Shown here: piece after piece, positions 26,501 to 34,812 of the stretch
How positions within the stretch are numbered: position 1 is the stretch's first letter
How the letters are laid out: each line of letters begins with the position of its first letter
Assembly (NCBI GenBank): GCA_910583845.1
Contig: CAJUAB010000024.1
Coordinates: forward strand, 15,462-79,461
Length of the DNA stretch: 64,000 bases
DNA from: an uncultured Acetatifactor sp.
Lineage (GTDB): Bacteria > Bacillota > Clostridia > Lachnospirales > Lachnospiraceae
Reading direction: 5' to 3'
The notes under the pieces: model-generated
Database searches by the model: none
Told to the model about the DNA's origin: nothing
Seen by the model: only the letters and a program-made list of their open reading frames with translations
Translations under genes and position numbers: made by a program

Positions 26501-26887
26501 AAAAATATGATTATCACGGTGAAGGACGCGGACAAAGGGGAGGCCATCGAGATCGGGAGGCGCTTTGAAAAACTGGGATATACCATCTACGCCACCAGGA
26601 GTACGGCGGCGGCGCTGAATGAGGCCGGTGTCAGGGCCAGGAAGGTGAACAAGATTTCCCAGGAGTCTCCTACGGTGATGGACCTGATTCTGGGACACAG
26701 GATCGACCTGGTGATCGACACACCCACCCAGGGGCGGGATAAGCACAGGGACGGATTTCTGATCCGCCGGACCGCCATTGAGACGGGCGTGTACTGCATC
26801 ACGGCGCTGGACACGGCCAGGGCGTTGGTGACCAGCCTGGAGAATGCGGGAGCACAGTTGTCGCTGGTGGATATCGCGGCTCTCTGA
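23585..26887 (+). CDS. carB: Carbamoyl-phosphate synthase large subunit, copy 2
   Basis: 1100 residues with both ATP-grasp halves (VMVIGSGPIVIGQAAEFDY; VLVLGSGPIRIGQGIEFDY) and the C-terminal MGS-like domain (KNMIITVKDADKGEAIEIG). The oligomerisation region near residues 475-520 holds an insertion rich in Glu, Gln and Pro (MEEQAQPQRAVPEHES) that is absent from copy 1. It starts 8 bp inside carA, so the pair forms the complete glutamine-dependent enzyme. Which copy serves arginine and which pyrimidine cannot be settled from sequence alone. Confidence 0.96.
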   Translation: MPKNPNVRRVMVIGSGPIVIGQAAEFDYAGTQACRSLKEEGVEVILVNSNPATIMTDKDIADKVYIEPLTVKVLEQIIEKEKPDSILPTLGGQAGLNLGMELEESGFLASHGVKLLGTTAATIRNAEGRQEFKDLMERIGEPCAASLVVETVQDGIDFTNTIGYPVVLRPAYTLGGSGGGIAHNQVELEEILENGLRLSRVGQVLVERCIAGWKEIEYEVMRDGAGNCITVCNMENIDPVGVHTGDSIVVAPSQTLSDKEYQMLRSSALHIIDELQITGGCNVQFALHPTSFEYCVIEVNPRVSRSSALASKATGYPIAKVAAKIALGYTLDEIKNAITGKTYASFEPTLDYCVVKIPRLPFDKFITAKRTLTTQMKATGEVMSICNNFEGALMKAIRSLEQHVDCLRSYDFTALSREELLERLAVVDDQRIFVIAQALRKGIDYQTIHEITKIDIWFIDKIAVLVEMEQALEETQMEEQAQPQRAVPEHESGLTQGTRPKQEPRQPHPYRELTVELLREAKRLEFPDQVIARLTGRSEAQIRQMRYDNGIEAVYKMVDTCAAEFAAATPYYYSVFGGENEAVGDKGRKKVLVLGSGPIRIGQGIEFDYCSVHATWAFSRADYETIIVNNNPETVSTDFDIADKLYFEPLTAEDVESIVRLEKPDGAVVQFGGQTAIKLTESLMKMGVPILGTQAEDVDAAEDRELFDKILEETGIPRAAGGTVYTAQEAKEVANRLGYPVLVRPSYVLGGQGMQIAISDQEIEEFMEIINRIAQDHPILVDKYLQGKEIEVDAVCDGTDILIPGIMEHIERTGVHSGDSISVYPAHTIGRLVKDRIAEYTRRLARALHVKGLINIQFIAIGEDVYVIEVNPRSSRTVPYISKVTGIPIVDLATEVILGRTIRELGYKPGLQPEADYYAIKMPVFSNEKIRGAEISLGPEMKSTGECLGVAQEFHEALYKAFLGAGVDLPRHKNMIITVKDADKGEAIEIGRRFEKLGYTIYATRSTAAALNEAGVRARKVNKISQESPTVMDLILGHRIDLVIDTPTQGRDKHRDGFLIRRTAIETGVYCITALDTARALVTSLENAGAQLSLVDIAAL

Positions 26888-26990
26888 TTCATGACGGGCG
26901 GCAAGAAGATTCTGGCAGCGCCGGAAAAGTCGCGAAGGCTCTTTTCCCTTCAGAGCCATTGCGCAGCGATTTTATTAGAGGAGAATGAGG

Positions 26991-27497
26991 ATGGAATTGT
27001 GGGACGCGTATAATGAGGCGGGAGAAAAGCTGGGATTTGATCTGATCCGCGGTGAAACCATTCCCGACGGAGTATACCATATGGTCTGCGAGGTGGTGGT
27101 GCAGAGCATCGAAGGGGACTTTCTGCTGATGCGGCGCTCCTGGGAAAAGGAAGTATCTCCCGGCAAATGGGAGATTGGCGCCGGCGGCAGCGCCATGAAG
27201 GGGGAAGGCCCTCTGGACGGAGCCTGTCGGGAACTGCGGGAGGAGACAGGGATAGACGCGGCCGGGGCGCTGCGGGAACTCTACTGTATGACGCACAGGG
27301 AACATCACGCCATCTATTATGGTTATCTGCTGGTGACGGACTGGCCCAGGAATGGAATCGTGCTGCAGGAAGGGGAGACGATTGCCTACAAATGGCTGAC
27401 CCGGGAGGAATTTTTGCTGTTTTATGACCAGGGGCTTTCCATCGGTTCCCAGAAGGAGCGTTTGAGGGGATTTGTGGATGGTATGCGCGGGGGGTGA
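26991..27497 (+). CDS. Nudix hydrolase
   Basis: 168 residues. The Nudix box is complete (GGSAMKGEGPLDGACRELRE then ETGI, about residues 62-85), so pyrophosphohydrolase activity is expected. The N-terminal segment (DAYNEAGEKLGFDLIRGETI) and the overall layout resemble the Idi/YfcD-like group acting on isopentenyl- or nucleotide-type diphosphates; the substrate is not certain. I chose the ATG at 26991 because AGAGGAG lies 7 bp upstream; another ATG at 26985 is too close to it. It converges with the next gene. Confidence 0.88.
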   Translation: MELWDAYNEAGEKLGFDLIRGETIPDGVYHMVCEVVVQSIEGDFLLMRRSWEKEVSPGKWEIGAGGSAMKGEGPLDGACRELREETGIDAAGALRELYCMTHREHHAIYYGYLLVTDWPRNGIVLQEGETIAYKWLTREEFLLFYDQGLSIGSQKERLRGFVDGMRGG

Positions 27498-27506
27498 GAC
27501 AGGAAG

Positions 27507-28361
27507 TCAGCTTTCCTGTCCCGTCCGGGCTGCGGGTTCATACCACAGGCCGCTGCCCCAGGCGGTATCATCGCTCAGCAGGATGCGTGTCAGACGCGTC
27601 CACAGGTCCAGGCCGGCGGTCAGTTCGGGAAGCCTGGAGCCGTGCCGGAAGTCCCAGTACAATTCGCCGCATAGCAGGCTGACAGCGAAATCTGTCCAGC
27701 TGTCAAATATCTGTGCCTGAATGATCCAGTACTCCGCCATTTCGTTAAACTCATCCCGGGACAGTAAGCCACAGGCATAACCGGCCCGCAAATGGCCCAT
27801 GCACTCGCTGATGTCCCAGGCCAGATAGCCTTTGTGCCCCACGATGGGATAGAACTCAGCGGAAAAGTCCCGGGCCGCCTGAAAGGCTTCCAGAGCCCTG
27901 GGATTCAGCCGTGCCAGGTCAAAGGGGGGACGGCCCTCCCAGAAGCCCTCAAAGTCCAGATACTGGGGGTGGCAGCGGATTTCCGTATTGCAAAAGTCCA
28001 GCAGGGACTGCCTGTCCGTGATGCCGAAGATCTTTTCCAGATGGGCGCGGCATTCGGCCTCCGCCTCCGGAGAAGCACACCGGGGCAAAGAAGTGAAATA
28101 ATCCGGTCCGGATTGATCCGGTCCGGGGATGCCGGGAGTCTTGCGCAGGGCGGAAATGCCTGCAAGCAGGGCCATGAACGCATTCCGCTCACAGGGGCGG
28201 CGGGCGGGAAGATCTGTCTTGCCAAACTCCGAACATAACTCCAGGACAGCCTGGGATAATCCGGTGTCATGGGGATAGAAGTCGCTTTTCCCCGCAGCTT
28301 TTGAGCAATCCGCCTTGGTTTTCCGGGCTTTGTCCTGTCTTTTCAAGTCAAAGATACTCAT
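27507..28361 (-). CDS. DUF1266 domain-containing protein
   Basis: 284 residues. The C-terminal half matches the DUF1266 pattern as I know it: GYLAWDISECMGHLRAGYACGLLSRDEF, followed by a conserved helix with SWTDFAVSLLCGELYW. The N-terminus is basic and probably flexible. Function is unknown. The start has GGAGGGAGAAC upstream, and a copy of the dispersed repeat ends 37 bp before the ATG. Confidence 0.8.
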   Translation of the reverse strand: MSIFDLKRQDKARKTKADCSKAAGKSDFYPHDTGLSQAVLELCSEFGKTDLPARRPCERNAFMALLAGISALRKTPGIPGPDQSGPDYFTSLPRCASPEAEAECRAHLEKIFGITDRQSLLDFCNTEIRCHPQYLDFEGFWEGRPPFDLARLNPRALEAFQAARDFSAEFYPIVGHKGYLAWDISECMGHLRAGYACGLLSRDEFNEMAEYWIIQAQIFDSWTDFAVSLLCGELYWDFRHGSRLPELTAGLDLWTRLTRILLSDDTAWGSGLWYEPAARTGQES

Positions 28362-28397
28362 GTTGATAGTTCTCCCTCCTTTTTTGTTTGAGCTTCA

Positions 28398-28551
28398 GAG
28401 CGTGTTTGAAAAATGCTTTCCGTCAGATGTGCGTCCCAATTTGTGGGTGATTTGGGCCAAAGACGAACGCATAGCGGGCTATGGTACCTGAATTTGCCCC
28501 CAATATCATGTAAATGTGGGGACGCGCAGATGGCGGGAATGATTTTACAAA
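28398..28551. repeat. Dispersed intergenic repeat copy R3, an inverted pair
   Basis: The minus strand of 28399-28458 matches the plus strand of 45196-45254 at 54 of 59 positions. The plus strand of about 28463-28551 is a second, more diverged copy in the opposite orientation (GCGGGCTATGGTACCTGAAT is shared with 45173 onwards). The two copies meet head to head and could form one large hairpin. The core end faces the DUF1266 start. Confidence 0.7.
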
Positions 28552-28672
28552 CAGGTCCTGACTGATCAGAGATCAAAACGGAAATCCTGGTGTATTCTCT
28601 TCTCGTGTGTATTGTCAAAAATGTCCGTTTTTCCACGGATGCAGACGGAATCCCCTGTTCCGGACAGAGGCC

Positions 28673-28924
28673 GGGGTATATATAAAAAAATTGCTTCCCA
28701 GTACCCTCCCCGGAGTCCCTGGGAGGCAGAAAACCAGATTTTTTCCACATATCAGGGTATATACAGAAAAATTGTCTCTCTATATCCCTTTTTTTGCGAT
28801 CAGCGGGGTATTGACATACAATTTTTCTGTATATGCCCTGTTTCCCCGTACAAACTGGGCAAAAAGGGGAGAGCTTGCGAAACAGCGGGGTATTGCGGAA
28901 CAATTATTTTGTATATACCCTGCC
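28673..28924. repeat. Four related AT/GC palindromic units
   Basis: A 21-bp motif (GGGTATATACAGAAAAATTG plus T) occurs at 28674-28693 and 28755-28775 on the plus strand and at 28818-28838 and 28900-28920 on the minus strand. The second pair is part of an 82-bp direct repeat: CAGCGGGGTATTG recurs at 28801 and 28883. Each unit is framed by GGGGTAT and ATACCC or close variants and could form a hairpin. Confidence 0.6.
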
Positions 28925-29304
28925 GGATTTGGGCAGCTTCCATCCAGCAGGTTCGTGGGTGGACGATCCGGCGGCATGTAAAAAGGGCAAGACGCAGGAT
29001 GCACGGATCAAATGGGCCAGGCTGTATGTAGCTATAGTCCAAAAGCCAGCCGGACAGAGTATCAGGTGTCATAGATCATTTTAACACAAACGGTTGTTTG
29101 GTTCAAGAAAAAAGAGAGAATCATAACCCATAAATTTCCTTAACTTAGTTCCTTATTTCAATACAGCGTCACCCGGTTAGCCAGTTGGTGTATGGTCTCA
29201 TCAAGAGCCGCGTCTTCTATGAAATCCATCCCCTGTTCTTTCGCCGCAGGCGCAGTTCAGATCCCTTATGACAGTAGCCGCAAAAATTGTCAAAAATTCA
29301 AGTA

Positions 29305-29333
29305 TTGTCAAGCATTGAAATTCATGTTATCAT
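29305..29333 (+). promoter_or_regulatory. Promoter for UPF0340-WYL genes
   Basis: TTGTCA (29305-29310), 17-bp spacer, TATCAT (29328-29333). Confidence 0.5.
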
Positions 29334-29500
29334 AATCCGAAAGTCAGAGAAGCCCCGGGGCCTGGCCTGTTCAGCGCATACAGCGCATCTGACGGATTTC
29401 CGCGTCCTCTCTGGCAAACGGAGATGCCGGGCGTTTTCCGGATGCCTTTGACATCATAGCCGGAGCGGTGCCGGGCGGCAGAGAAGGAGAAAGTGGAGTC

Positions 29501-30091
29501 ATGAGCATAAACGGTATATCATCGGAGAAATATGACCACCTGGAGGAGATCCAGGCCCAGCTGGAAGCGGTGCTTACGGAACTATCCGCGGCGGCACATC
29601 CGGAGCGGGGGGATATTCTGGTGGTGGGCTGTTCTACCAGTGAGGTGGCGGGAGGCCGGATCGGCACGTATTCCAGCCAGGAGATCGGCGAGGCCCTGTT
29701 TCGCACGGCATACCGGTTCTGTGAGGAGATGGGAATTTATCTTGCCTGCCAGTGCTGCGAGCACCTGAACCGCAGCCTGATTGTCGAGAAAGCATGTATG
29801 AGGGAGCATCGTCTGACCAGAGTCAATGTGATACCGCAGTTGAAGGCGGGAGGCGCTTTTGCGGAGGCGGCTTACCGCCATATGCGGGAACCGGTGGCAG
29901 TGGAGGCGCTGCAGGCGCGGGCGGGGGTGGACATTGGCGACACTCTGATCGGTATGCATCTTGCCCCTGTAGCGGTGCCGGTGCGCACGGGGCATAAGAC
30001 GGTGGGGCAGGCCCATGTGGTCTGCGCCCGCTCCAGGGCCAAATATGTGGGCGGCGGCAGAGCGGCTTATGACGAGAGCCAGACTTTTTAG
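29501..30091 (+). CDS. UPF0340/TIGR01440 family protein (YwlG-like)
   Basis: 196 residues. LVVGCSTSEVAGGRIG, CQCCEHLNRSLIVE and DIGDTLIGMHLAPVAVPVR are typical of the DUF436/UPF0340 family, which is widespread in Firmicutes and has no settled function. The ATG at 29501 follows AAGGAGAAAGTGGAG; a GTG at 29468 in frame is less well placed. It is followed 40 bp later by a WYL regulator, possibly in one transcript. Confidence 0.88.
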   Translation: MSINGISSEKYDHLEEIQAQLEAVLTELSAAAHPERGDILVVGCSTSEVAGGRIGTYSSQEIGEALFRTAYRFCEEMGIYLACQCCEHLNRSLIVEKACMREHRLTRVNVIPQLKAGGAFAEAAYRHMREPVAVEALQARAGVDIGDTLIGMHLAPVAVPVRTGHKTVGQAHVVCARSRAKYVGGGRAAYDESQTF

Positions 30092-30131
30092 AGTGTGCTC
30101 CGGCGCGAGACGAAAGGAACGGTGCTGCAAT

Positions 30132-31064
30132 ATGAAGGTGGACAGGCTGGTGGGGATACTGGCGCTTCTCTTACAGAAAAACACCATGACGGCCCCTGAG
30201 CTGGCGGATCATTTTGAGGTGTCAAGACGGACGATCAGCCGTGATATCGAGTCTCTGTGTAAGGCAGGCATTCCCGTCTGTACCAGGCAGGGAGTGGGCG
30301 GCGGTATCTCCATTATGGAGGATTACCGTCTGGATAAAACGCTTCTGTCCACAGGGGAGATGCGGGAGATTCTGGCGGGGCTCCGGGGGCTGGACAGCGT
30401 GAGCGGCAGCAGGCATTATGCCAGGCTGATGGAAAAGCTGTGTGTGGGTTCCTCGGATTTTGTAAACGGAAGGGATTATGTCTGGATTGATTTATCCTCC
30501 TGGTACAAAGGATCTCTCGCGCCCAAGATTACAATCATCCAGACGGCGATAGAGGGAAGGAGAATTTTATGCTTTGCGTACTATGGTCCCAGGGGTGAGA
30601 GCCGCCGGAGCATAGAACCCTGCTATCTGGTATTTCGCTGGTCCAACTGGTATGTGTGGGGCTGGTGCCGGAAACGGGAGGATTTCCGGCTCTTTAAGCT
30701 GAATCGGATGGAGAATGTCACAGTGTCAGAGCAGGAATTTCCGGACCGGAATATACCCATGCCGGATTTTTCCGATCAGACCGTATTTCCGGGGGGAATT
30801 AAGATCAAGGCTCTTTTTTCGCCGGAGGTAAAATGGAGGCTGATCGAGAGCTTCGGTCTTCACTGCTTTACAGAGCAGGAGGATGGGAGACTGCTGTTTG
30901 AAGAGGAATATACCAATGAGAATATTCTGCTGTCATGGCTGATGGGATTCGGAGACAGGGTGACCGTGCTGGAGCCTGAGTCTGTCCGGACGGCGCTCCT
31001 TGATATGGCGCGGAATATGATCCGGATGTACGGAGCGTGTGACAGTGTTCCCCCCTTCTGCTAA
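30132..31064 (+). CDS. HTH/WYL-domain transcriptional regulator
   Basis: 310 residues. The N-terminal HTH_11 domain (LADHFEVSRRTISRDIESL) is followed by a WYL domain (AIEGRRILCFAYYGPRGESR, then CYLVFRWSNWYVWGWC) and a C-terminal extension. This is the YafY/DeoR-like architecture in which the WYL domain senses a ligand or nucleic acid. The start at 30132 has AAAGGAAC upstream. Targets are unknown. Confidence 0.9.
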   Translation: MKVDRLVGILALLLQKNTMTAPELADHFEVSRRTISRDIESLCKAGIPVCTRQGVGGGISIMEDYRLDKTLLSTGEMREILAGLRGLDSVSGSRHYARLMEKLCVGSSDFVNGRDYVWIDLSSWYKGSLAPKITIIQTAIEGRRILCFAYYGPRGESRRSIEPCYLVFRWSNWYVWGWCRKREDFRLFKLNRMENVTVSEQEFPDRNIPMPDFSDQTVFPGGIKIKALFSPEVKWRLIESFGLHCFTEQEDGRLLFEEEYTNENILLSWLMGFGDRVTVLEPESVRTALLDMARNMIRMYGACDSVPPFC

Positions 31065-31123
31065 GAGCGGCAGACTTTGCCGTCTGCTGCCCATGTCTTA
31101 AACAAATATTAAAGTTTTCTCTA

Positions 31124-31152
31124 TTCCAAATTTTTTCCCTTTTCTGTATAAT
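31124..31152 (+). promoter_or_regulatory. Promoter of two-component system
   Basis: TTCCAA (31124-31129), 17-bp spacer, TATAAT (31147-31152), with about 170 nt of leader before the response regulator. Confidence 0.45.
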
Positions 31153-31324
31153 GAGAACGTAGCCGATTGTGACACTCTTTCCGCAAGTGACGGAATGGAT
31201 CAACTTCTGTTCCGGAAAAGAACCGTTTTGCAATTCCCCAATACGGAGATCAGACGATTGCGCCCTCTGGCAGAGATCATTTTACAGCTGCCAGTATCAT
31301 ATCATCAAGCCACAGGAGACATCC

Positions 31325-32023
31325 ATGTATCATATATTGCTTTGCGATGACGAGAAGGACATTGTAAATGCGCTGGAGATTTATCTGAGCCAGCCGGATT
31401 ACTGCTTTCATAAAGCCTGCGACGGAAAGGAGGCCCTGGAGATCGCCCGGAATCAGGAGCTGCATCTGATTCTGATGGATGTGATGATGCCTCGTATGGA
31501 CGGACTGGAAGCCATGGAACGAATACGGCAGCTTTCCAATGTGCCCATTATCCTGCTCACGGCCAAGGGAGAGGACCTGGACAAGATTCTGGGGCTGAAC
31601 GCCGGCGCGGATGACTATATCACCAAACCTTTCAACCCCATGGAGGTCGGTGCCAGAGTCCGCTCCCAGCTGCGGCGGTATATGCAGCTGGGCAGCGGTG
31701 ACCAGCAGAAGGGGATTCTCCGCATCGGCGGAATCCAGCTGGACGATGTGCGTAAGACAGTGCTGCTGGATGGGGAGGAGGTCAGTCTGACGCCTACGGA
31801 ATATGAGATATTGAAGCTCCTTATGGAGCATCCGGGACAGGTCTTTTCACCTGCGGAGATCTATCAGCAGGTGTGGAAGGATCAGCCCATCGGCAGCGAG
31901 GGCACAGTGGCGGTGCATATCCGGCATCTGCGGGAGAAGCTGGAGTTTGACCCCGCAGCCCCCCGGTATCTCAAAGTGGTCTGGGGGCAGGGCTATAAGA
32001 TTGAGGGGAAAATTGGCGCATGA
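31325..32023 (+). CDS. OmpR/PhoB-type response regulator
   Basis: 232 residues. The receiver domain has the acidic pocket (CDDEKD), the phospho-acceptor in LMDVMMPRMDG and the switch Lys in YITKPFNPMEVGAR. The C-terminal winged helix is complete (LTPTEYEILKLLMEHPGQVF, VAVHIRHLREKLE). The ATG at 31325 follows CAGGAGAC. It overlaps the kinase gene by 4 bp (ATGA). It resembles VanR-like regulators of cell-envelope stress systems, but there are no van genes nearby. Confidence 0.94.
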   Translation: MYHILLCDDEKDIVNALEIYLSQPDYCFHKACDGKEALEIARNQELHLILMDVMMPRMDGLEAMERIRQLSNVPIILLTAKGEDLDKILGLNAGADDYITKPFNPMEVGARVRSQLRRYMQLGSGDQQKGILRIGGIQLDDVRKTVLLDGEEVSLTPTEYEILKLLMEHPGQVFSPAEIYQQVWKDQPIGSEGTVAVHIRHLREKLEFDPAAPRYLKVVWGQGYKIEGKIGA

Positions 32024-34005
32024 GAGGGAAAACCATAATAAGATGCCTCCAGTATCTGGCAATGGCGGCCGCCATGGGAATCGCCATATTTTGTATGCTG
32101 GCGGGAGTATGCTGCATGCGTCTGGAGGAATACCGGCAGCAGGACAGCAACCGTGAACCGGCGCTGGAGAGCAGAGCGCGGCAGCGAGCCGGGGAAATCC
32201 TGGAGATTTATCTGACCCGGGGCATGAAGCAGGCGGATGCCTATGCCGCGGCGGAGGACATCAATTTTACGATACAGAAGGACAGCGGCAGGTTTCTTGG
32301 CGGGAACTATAAGTCTGACGGCACACAGCCAATCCTGAAACTGGATGGAAAGGTACTGGAATACAGTTATCTTCTTCAGGAAGACGCGCAGGAGCACTCG
32401 GGCTATGTGATAAAGATTGCCTATCTGGAGCTGGGACAGATACTGGAAGTGCCCATTCATCTGGAAGGACTGCCGGATGATCTGCGTGTATGGATGCAGG
32501 GCTTTTTTGTGGCAGCGGGAGTGAGTCTGGCCCTGGCGGCGGCCATTCTGGGCCATATGATCCGGAATGTGGGCCAGGGGGGGCAGGAAGCCGCTGTTGG
32601 CAAAAGGGATATCAAGTCTTACAGGAAGCTCCTCCTCTGGTGTGGGGCGATCCTGCCTGTGGCGTGGTGGGGCTGCGGATTGCCCCGGATCTGGAGTATT
32701 CCCATCACCTGGGAGGCGGGCGCGGAACCCATGAAAGCACTGCTGGGGCAGAGCATCAGGAATATGACATTGTGCGGATTGCTTCTGGGAAATCTGCTGA
32801 CCGGGTTGCTGCTGCATGTAGTCTGGATGCGTAACGCGGGCCGGAAAACGCGAAGCGATCTGCTTGAAAGAGTGTTTGAGAAACCTCTGAGGGCTCTGGA
32901 GAAGCTGTCCTGGTTTCAAAGAGCGCTGTTTATTTTATTGTCGGTCTGCGCGCTGGAGGCATTTCTGCTGGGGCTGGCCCAGTACAAGGTGATGCATGGG
33001 GAGAGAATGGACGGGCTGAAGGAATGGCTCACTGTGCGCGGAGGCGGCTGGCTGGTATGGGGATTGTGGGTTCTGGAAAAAGCAGCTCTGTCAGCGCTGG
33101 TTCTGCGAACGGCCAGCGGTATGCTGCGGCTACGGACTTCCGGCAGGGAACTGGCAAAGGGAAATCTGGGCTATCAGATTCCGCTTAAGGGCATGAAGGG
33201 GGAGGCGCTGCAGTTCGGCAGGGATCTGAACGCCATTTCCCAGGTGGTGGCGGACGCGGTGGAGGACCGGATGAGGAGCGAACGGCTGAAGACGGAATTG
33301 ATTACCAATGTCTCTCACGACATCAAGACCCCCCTGACATCCATCATCAATTACGCTGATTTGATCAGCAGGGAGCAGACGGACAATGCAAAGATCGCGG
33401 AGTATGCCGAGGTGCTGCACAGGCAGTCATCCAGGCTGAAAAAGCTGATCGAGGATCTGATGGAGGTTTCCAGAGCGTCCACCGGCAATCTGGAGGTATT
33501 ACTGGAACGCTGTCAGGCGGGAGTTCTGCTCAGCCAGGCCATGGGGGAATTTGAACACAGGCTGGAGGAGAGAGGGATAGAACTGATTGTCCGGCAGAGT
33601 CAGGAACCCGTATGGATTATGGCGGACCCGCGAATGCTGTGGCGCATATTGGACAACCTGATGACAAATATCTGTAAATACGCCCAGAGTAATACCAGGG
33701 TGTATCTGAGTCTGGAGACAACGGGGTTCAAAACCGGAGAGGAACAGGCGGTGCTGGTTTTTAAGAATATATCCAGCCATCCTCTGGAGATGGATGCCTC
33801 GGAATTGATGGAGCGTTTTGTGCGGGGGGACAAGTCCCGGCACACGGAGGGAAACGGACTGGGGCTGGCCATCGCCAGGAGCCTGGCGGAGTTACAGGGC
33901 GGAAGCATGCAGCTGACCACGGACGGAGATCTGTTTAAGGTGACGCTGACATTTCCTGTGGACAGAGAGACGGCAGAATTGACAACAAACGGTCATGCGG
34001 TGTAA
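32020..34005 (+). CDS. Membrane sensor histidine kinase
   Basis: 661 residues. One membrane helix near residues 6-30, an extracytoplasmic segment of about 130 residues, then five further hydrophobic segments up to about residue 367. A HAMP-like linker leads to the H-box VSHDIKTPLTSIINY (His near 433) and a GHKL ATPase domain with the G-box NGLGLAIARSL near 611. The multi-helix input domain after the extracytoplasmic loop is more elaborate than a standard two-helix sensor. It is the cognate partner of the upstream regulator by overlap. The signal is unknown. Confidence 0.92.
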   Translation: MRGKTIIRCLQYLAMAAAMGIAIFCMLAGVCCMRLEEYRQQDSNREPALESRARQRAGEILEIYLTRGMKQADAYAAAEDINFTIQKDSGRFLGGNYKSDGTQPILKLDGKVLEYSYLLQEDAQEHSGYVIKIAYLELGQILEVPIHLEGLPDDLRVWMQGFFVAAGVSLALAAAILGHMIRNVGQGGQEAAVGKRDIKSYRKLLLWCGAILPVAWWGCGLPRIWSIPITWEAGAEPMKALLGQSIRNMTLCGLLLGNLLTGLLLHVVWMRNAGRKTRSDLLERVFEKPLRALEKLSWFQRALFILLSVCALEAFLLGLAQYKVMHGERMDGLKEWLTVRGGGWLVWGLWVLEKAALSALVLRTASGMLRLRTSGRELAKGNLGYQIPLKGMKGEALQFGRDLNAISQVVADAVEDRMRSERLKTELITNVSHDIKTPLTSIINYADLISREQTDNAKIAEYAEVLHRQSSRLKKLIEDLMEVSRASTGNLEVLLERCQAGVLLSQAMGEFEHRLEERGIELIVRQSQEPVWIMADPRMLWRILDNLMTNICKYAQSNTRVYLSLETTGFKTGEEQAVLVFKNISSHPLEMDASELMERFVRGDKSRHTEGNGLGLAIARSLAELQGGSMQLTTDGDLFKVTLTFPVDRETAELTTNGHAV

Positions 34006-34171
34006 AAATCGGGCATATGGTCTGCCGCGTATGCGCATAGCCTGTCAGAGCCCCCCATTGCTCCGGATTGTTTCCTGATTTGCGCAAGGTTTGGGATAAA
34101 AACGGAAAAATGGCATATACTTATCTTAAAACATCTTTTTGTGGGTATACCACCAAAATAAAGGAGGACTT

Positions 34172-34804
34172 ATGCAGGCAGAAACCTATCCCTTTGTAGT
34201 GCAGCCGCTGCCCTACGACTATGACGCGCTCACACCGATCCTGGATGAAAAGACCTTACATTTTCATCACGACAAACATTACAAGACATATGTGGACAAT
34301 CTGAACAACACACTGGCGGACTATCCGGAATTGCAGAAAATGAGTCTGAAGGAGCTGCTTACGAATCTGGACAGTCTTCCGGCGGCGGCGCAGACACCGA
34401 TCCGCAACAACGGCGGCGGGGTATTTAACCATGAATTGTATTTTGGGACCATGCGCCAGCCCATGGGGCAGATGCCGGAGGGAGCGCTGGCGGATGCCAT
34501 TAACCGGGACTTTGGCAGTTTTAACCAGTGGAAGGAACAGATGAAACAGGCGGCTGTCTCCCAGTTTGGGTCCGGATGGGCCTGGCTGGTTACGGATCAG
34601 AACGGAAAACTTTCCATTGTGCAGACTGCCAATCAGAATGTGCCGGACCTGTCCGAATGTACGCCCATTCTGTTGGTGGATGTGTGGGAACATGCCTATT
34701 ATTTACAATATCAGAATCTTCGGGCGGCCTATGTGGAGGGCTGGTTTAATCTGATTCACTGGAAGAAAGTGCAGCGTCTGTATGAGGAGGCTGTCAGGAG
34801 GTAG
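34172..34804 (+). CDS. Superoxide dismutase, Fe/Mn family
   Basis: 210 residues. Metal ligands are visible in order: the first His in LHFHHDKHYKTYV, the second in NHELYFGTM, and Asp/His in LLVDVWEHAYYLQY. It dismutates superoxide to hydrogen peroxide in the cytoplasm. The ATG at 34172 follows AAAGGAGG. The metal, Fe or Mn, cannot be fixed from sequence. It has its own upstream spacer and is followed 8 bp later by queH. Confidence 0.95.
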   Translation: MQAETYPFVVQPLPYDYDALTPILDEKTLHFHHDKHYKTYVDNLNNTLADYPELQKMSLKELLTNLDSLPAAAQTPIRNNGGGVFNHELYFGTMRQPMGQMPEGALADAINRDFGSFNQWKEQMKQAAVSQFGSGWAWLVTDQNGKLSIVQTANQNVPDLSECTPILLVDVWEHAYYLQYQNLRAAYVEGWFNLIHWKKVQRLYEEAVRR

Positions 34805-34812
34805 ATTTTGTC

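Larger units (their letters stand above)
28362..29500. other. Long non-coding stretch with repeats and promoter
   Basis: About 1.1 kb without a convincing gene. Short frames exist on both strands but lack ribosome binding sites and family features. Contents: repeat R3 (28398-28551), four degenerate palindromic units (28673-28920), a low-complexity region to about 29290, and a promoter at 29305-29333 for the next gene. Confidence 0.6.

Noticed and set aside
23552..26959. Very long open frame opposite carB copy 2 (and similarly 19722-21638 opposite copy 1)
   Set aside because: These are antisense frames kept open by codon bias in GC-rich genes. The sense strand encodes a complete, conserved enzyme.
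28607..29084. Several overlapping short frames on both strands with GIYRKIV-like repeats
   Set aside because: The shared peptide pattern comes from the 21-bp DNA repeat read in several frames. No ribosome site or family supports them.
32865..32890. Possible further copy of the dispersed repeat (GAGTGTTTGAGAAACC)
   Set aside because: It lies inside the histidine kinase coding sequence, and the match is short enough to be chance.
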